Shown piece after piece: positions 62,059 through 64,000 of a DNA stretch of 64,000 bases. The stretch lies in contig MU119407.1 of the NCBI GenBank assembly GCA_014904845.1, positions 1 through 64,000 of the forward strand, given 5' to 3'. The notes under the pieces are model-generated. The model saw only the letters and a list, made by a program, of their open reading frames with translations, had not been told where the DNA came from and did not search any database. The translations under genes were made by a program, and so were the position numbers. Within the stretch, counting starts at the first letter, position 1. Every line of letters starts with the position of its first letter. The stretch comes from Acephala macrosclerotiorum. Taxonomy: Eukaryota > Ascomycota > Leotiomycetes > Helotiales > Mollisiaceae.

Positions 62059-63623
62059 TAGTTGTGGACTTGCCAGCAACATCATGAAGTTGCTGAGGGA
62101 AGGCCGAGGTGATGGCGTCGCCGAAGGAGCCGATCGAGACAATTTGTTGTCGATGAAACATCCGTCCATGCCATGTCTTGGACGACGGCTTCTGGCGGTC
62201 AATGCATACATCAGTCCAGTTTCGAGGTCGTCACCGACCTTTGCAAGAAACAGCGTCAAAGTTCCAACATGAAGGATCCGCATGAAGTCGCATCGCTCAG
62301 CTCAAGAGCTTTAGCTGGACATTGGGAAGAGAGATTTGGTGTTTAGAGTGCTCTGGCAGCATAAGGATACTTGCTTGCTTGCATTACGCTACATTTTACT
62401 TTGTTTTGCACGTTGGGTTTATTGCTTTACAACTTACGTTGGGTACGGTGGAAGAAATGTGTATAGGATGATATGCCGAGAATAGGAGGGGGGGCATTGG
62501 GCGGAAGAAGTGAGGCGAAGGGAAAGAAATCTGGGCGGAATGATGAATTGATGAGATATACCTTTTGACTTGGCTTGAACCTGAGTAATTAGTATAAATG
62601 TGGTTGCCTATCGCATTGGCTAGCATTTGTTCATCAGCAGGAATGGATTCAGCGTTGTATACATTCTCACTCTTTTTACTCTAAGTGACCAACGCTTAAA
62701 CTATTGCACTATGACTGACCGACCTTCTGTAGTCTTGATTGCCCAGCATAACGCAGCCAATCAGGGACATGAAGCTATCTTCCCAACCATTGTCCGTCTG
62801 TGAATCCCAAGGTCTAGGTAGCGAATCGGAATAGGAGAAACGAGATATGGGACTGGCCTTCACCTTGACACTTCAACCACGGCATCACTCTATCAAACCC
62901 GCGCCGTTGGAAAGGTAGTAATTCACATATTGCAATGCTGCAAAATCATATTTTTGTGATCATATTTCGAAGCGATGCAGGACATGAAAGCCATCATTGT
63001 ACTGTATACTGAAAATTCTTGAGCGAGCTTCTTTGCAGACGCGAGAGGCGACTGGGAATAAATAAGGAGAGAGCGAAACAGACTACATCAAGCCAACCAT
63101 TCCTACGAATTTGCCGTTGTCGAGCAAGGGTTTTAACACTACCCAAAACTAAGGCGCGAATTAGTATTAGTATAACATGGAAGTGAAGTAGAGGGGCTGC
63201 CTCTAAACGGGTTTGCTGGTAGTAGTGCAGCGATGGTGGTGGTTTGGCAATATCTTCTCAAAATATCCTAGAAATTTTTAGGATAACTCTGCTCCATATT
63301 AAGGGAGCCCTCTTGTCTTGTCAAGTTAGTATTTGTGTCAGTTGAGATCTCGTAATTAGATGGTATTGGTGGAAAATGCACTGAGACAGTGTTCGATGTT
63401 GAAATGAGGTCTCACGCTCGATTGAGCATCGGCTCATATGGGTTGTCTCAGCTGGCCTGGATGCACTAGTGAATTTACTTTATTAAGGGAACATTCCTGC
63501 TTAGTTAGATGGGCAGATTAGACGTCACAATACCACTCATCTTACCCTCTCAACTGATAATTTGTCTCCGCTTCCTATTCACATCCGGGCGACCATGCAT
63601 TTGCTCGAAAGATGTGCTCCTCT
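62059..63623. other. 3' flank of regulator and intergenic region
   Basis: Begins with the presumed 3' untranslated region. Small frames (62021-62272, 62396-62626) have no recognisable domain. No RNA gene or repeat was recognised. Confidence 0.35.
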
Positions 63624-63830
63624 TCATTTTGCCAAATAAAATGCACGGTGCCCGTTAGCATCCTTTGTATTGATACTTGCACTATTGTTGAGATGGTATT
63701 TGACTGCTTCAAGGCGTCTGCGTAAAGCAGCTCCCATCAACGCAGTCATGCCATAATGCTTTATCTTTAATGCGACTCCCTTGGGCAAAAATGTCCCTAT
63801 TTCTCCAACACCAGAGAAGGGATATATAAA
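63624..63830 (-). pseudogene. Ankyrin-repeat fragment
   Basis: The minus strand reads one good ankyrin unit (YGMTALMGAALRRRLEAVKY, then NNSASINTKDANGHRAFYLA), matching the pattern G.TAL..AA...... V..L...A..N..D..G..A. A TGA follows at 63624-63626 and a stop precedes the segment near 63835. One base shift would continue into a Lys/Arg-rich tail. No intact flanking repeats were found up to the window edge. Probably a relic of an ankyrin protein. Confidence 0.5.
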
Positions 63831-64000
63831 TCAACTGTGACTTCGAAACCACCTCGAACGGTATCATCGAGATGCTATGCTCCGTCTCACGACGTTACTT
63901 AGCCCAAGTCATTAAAGAATTGCTTCATTTAACATTTCGATGGGCACCTCGTAGTACAAGTCAATCTTCAGATGTGGATAGAGTAGTGTCGGGTCGCTTC

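Noticed and set aside
61654..62283. 209-codon minus-strand frame
   Set aside because: It is antisense to the low-complexity C-terminus of the Zn2Cys6 factor; a His/Pro/Leu-rich shadow.

Overview
The window looks like nuclear DNA of a filamentous ascomycete (Pezizomycotina). Evidence: HET-domain genes, a Zn2Cys6 regulator, short spliceosomal introns of 44-77 nt with GT...CTAAC...AG signals, DUF2855- and DUF7730-type genes, a Fot1/pogo-type DNA transposon, and long AT-rich blocks that look like RIP (repeat-induced point mutation) debris. No rRNA, tRNA or CRISPR array was recognised. All assignments were made by eye, without database searches.

Layout. (1) 1-19.7 kb: almost gene-free, strongly AT-rich repeat debris. 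Two tandem copies of one element can be followed (about 346-8880, interrupted by a younger insertion at about 3656-6060, and about 8885-13445). The insertion carries a less mutated stretch with GC-rich hairpins. (2) 19.7-27.1 kb: a normal-composition gene island with a convergent pair of paralogous membrane proteins of unknown function and a HET-domain gene. (3) 27.1-41.3 kb: AT-rich again, dominated by a 12.3 kb LTR retrotransposon (258-bp LTRs, 4-bp ATAA target duplication, minus-strand RNase H remnant), with a nearly unmutated solo LTR of the same family inserted in it. (4) 41.3-49.6 kb: normal composition, but the recognisable genes are broken: a short-chain reductase, a SAM methyltransferase, a large secreted protein resembling the tail of LysM/GH18 chitinases, and a probable secreted metallopeptidase. 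(5) 49.6-56.3 kb: an intact three-exon DUF7730-like gene and a divergent DUF2855 gene, with a degraded Fot1/pogo element (51-bp terminal inverted repeats, TA duplication) in their shared promoter region, then a second HET gene. (6) 56.3-64 kb: an antisense FAD-monooxygenase remnant, a three-exon Zn2Cys6 transcription factor of COL-26/BglR type with a long microsatellite-bearing leader, and an ankyrin fragment near the right edge.

This is a two-speed genome compartment: non-self-recognition-type genes and orphan membrane paralogues on small islands between repeat blocks, a zone of gene decay beside a repeat block, and a conserved regulator at the far end. The strongest unexpected signals are the context and strand pattern of the RIP-like mutation (CpG largely spared, with strand-polarised tracts that alternate along the retrotransposon) and the convergent paralogue pair beside a HET gene.
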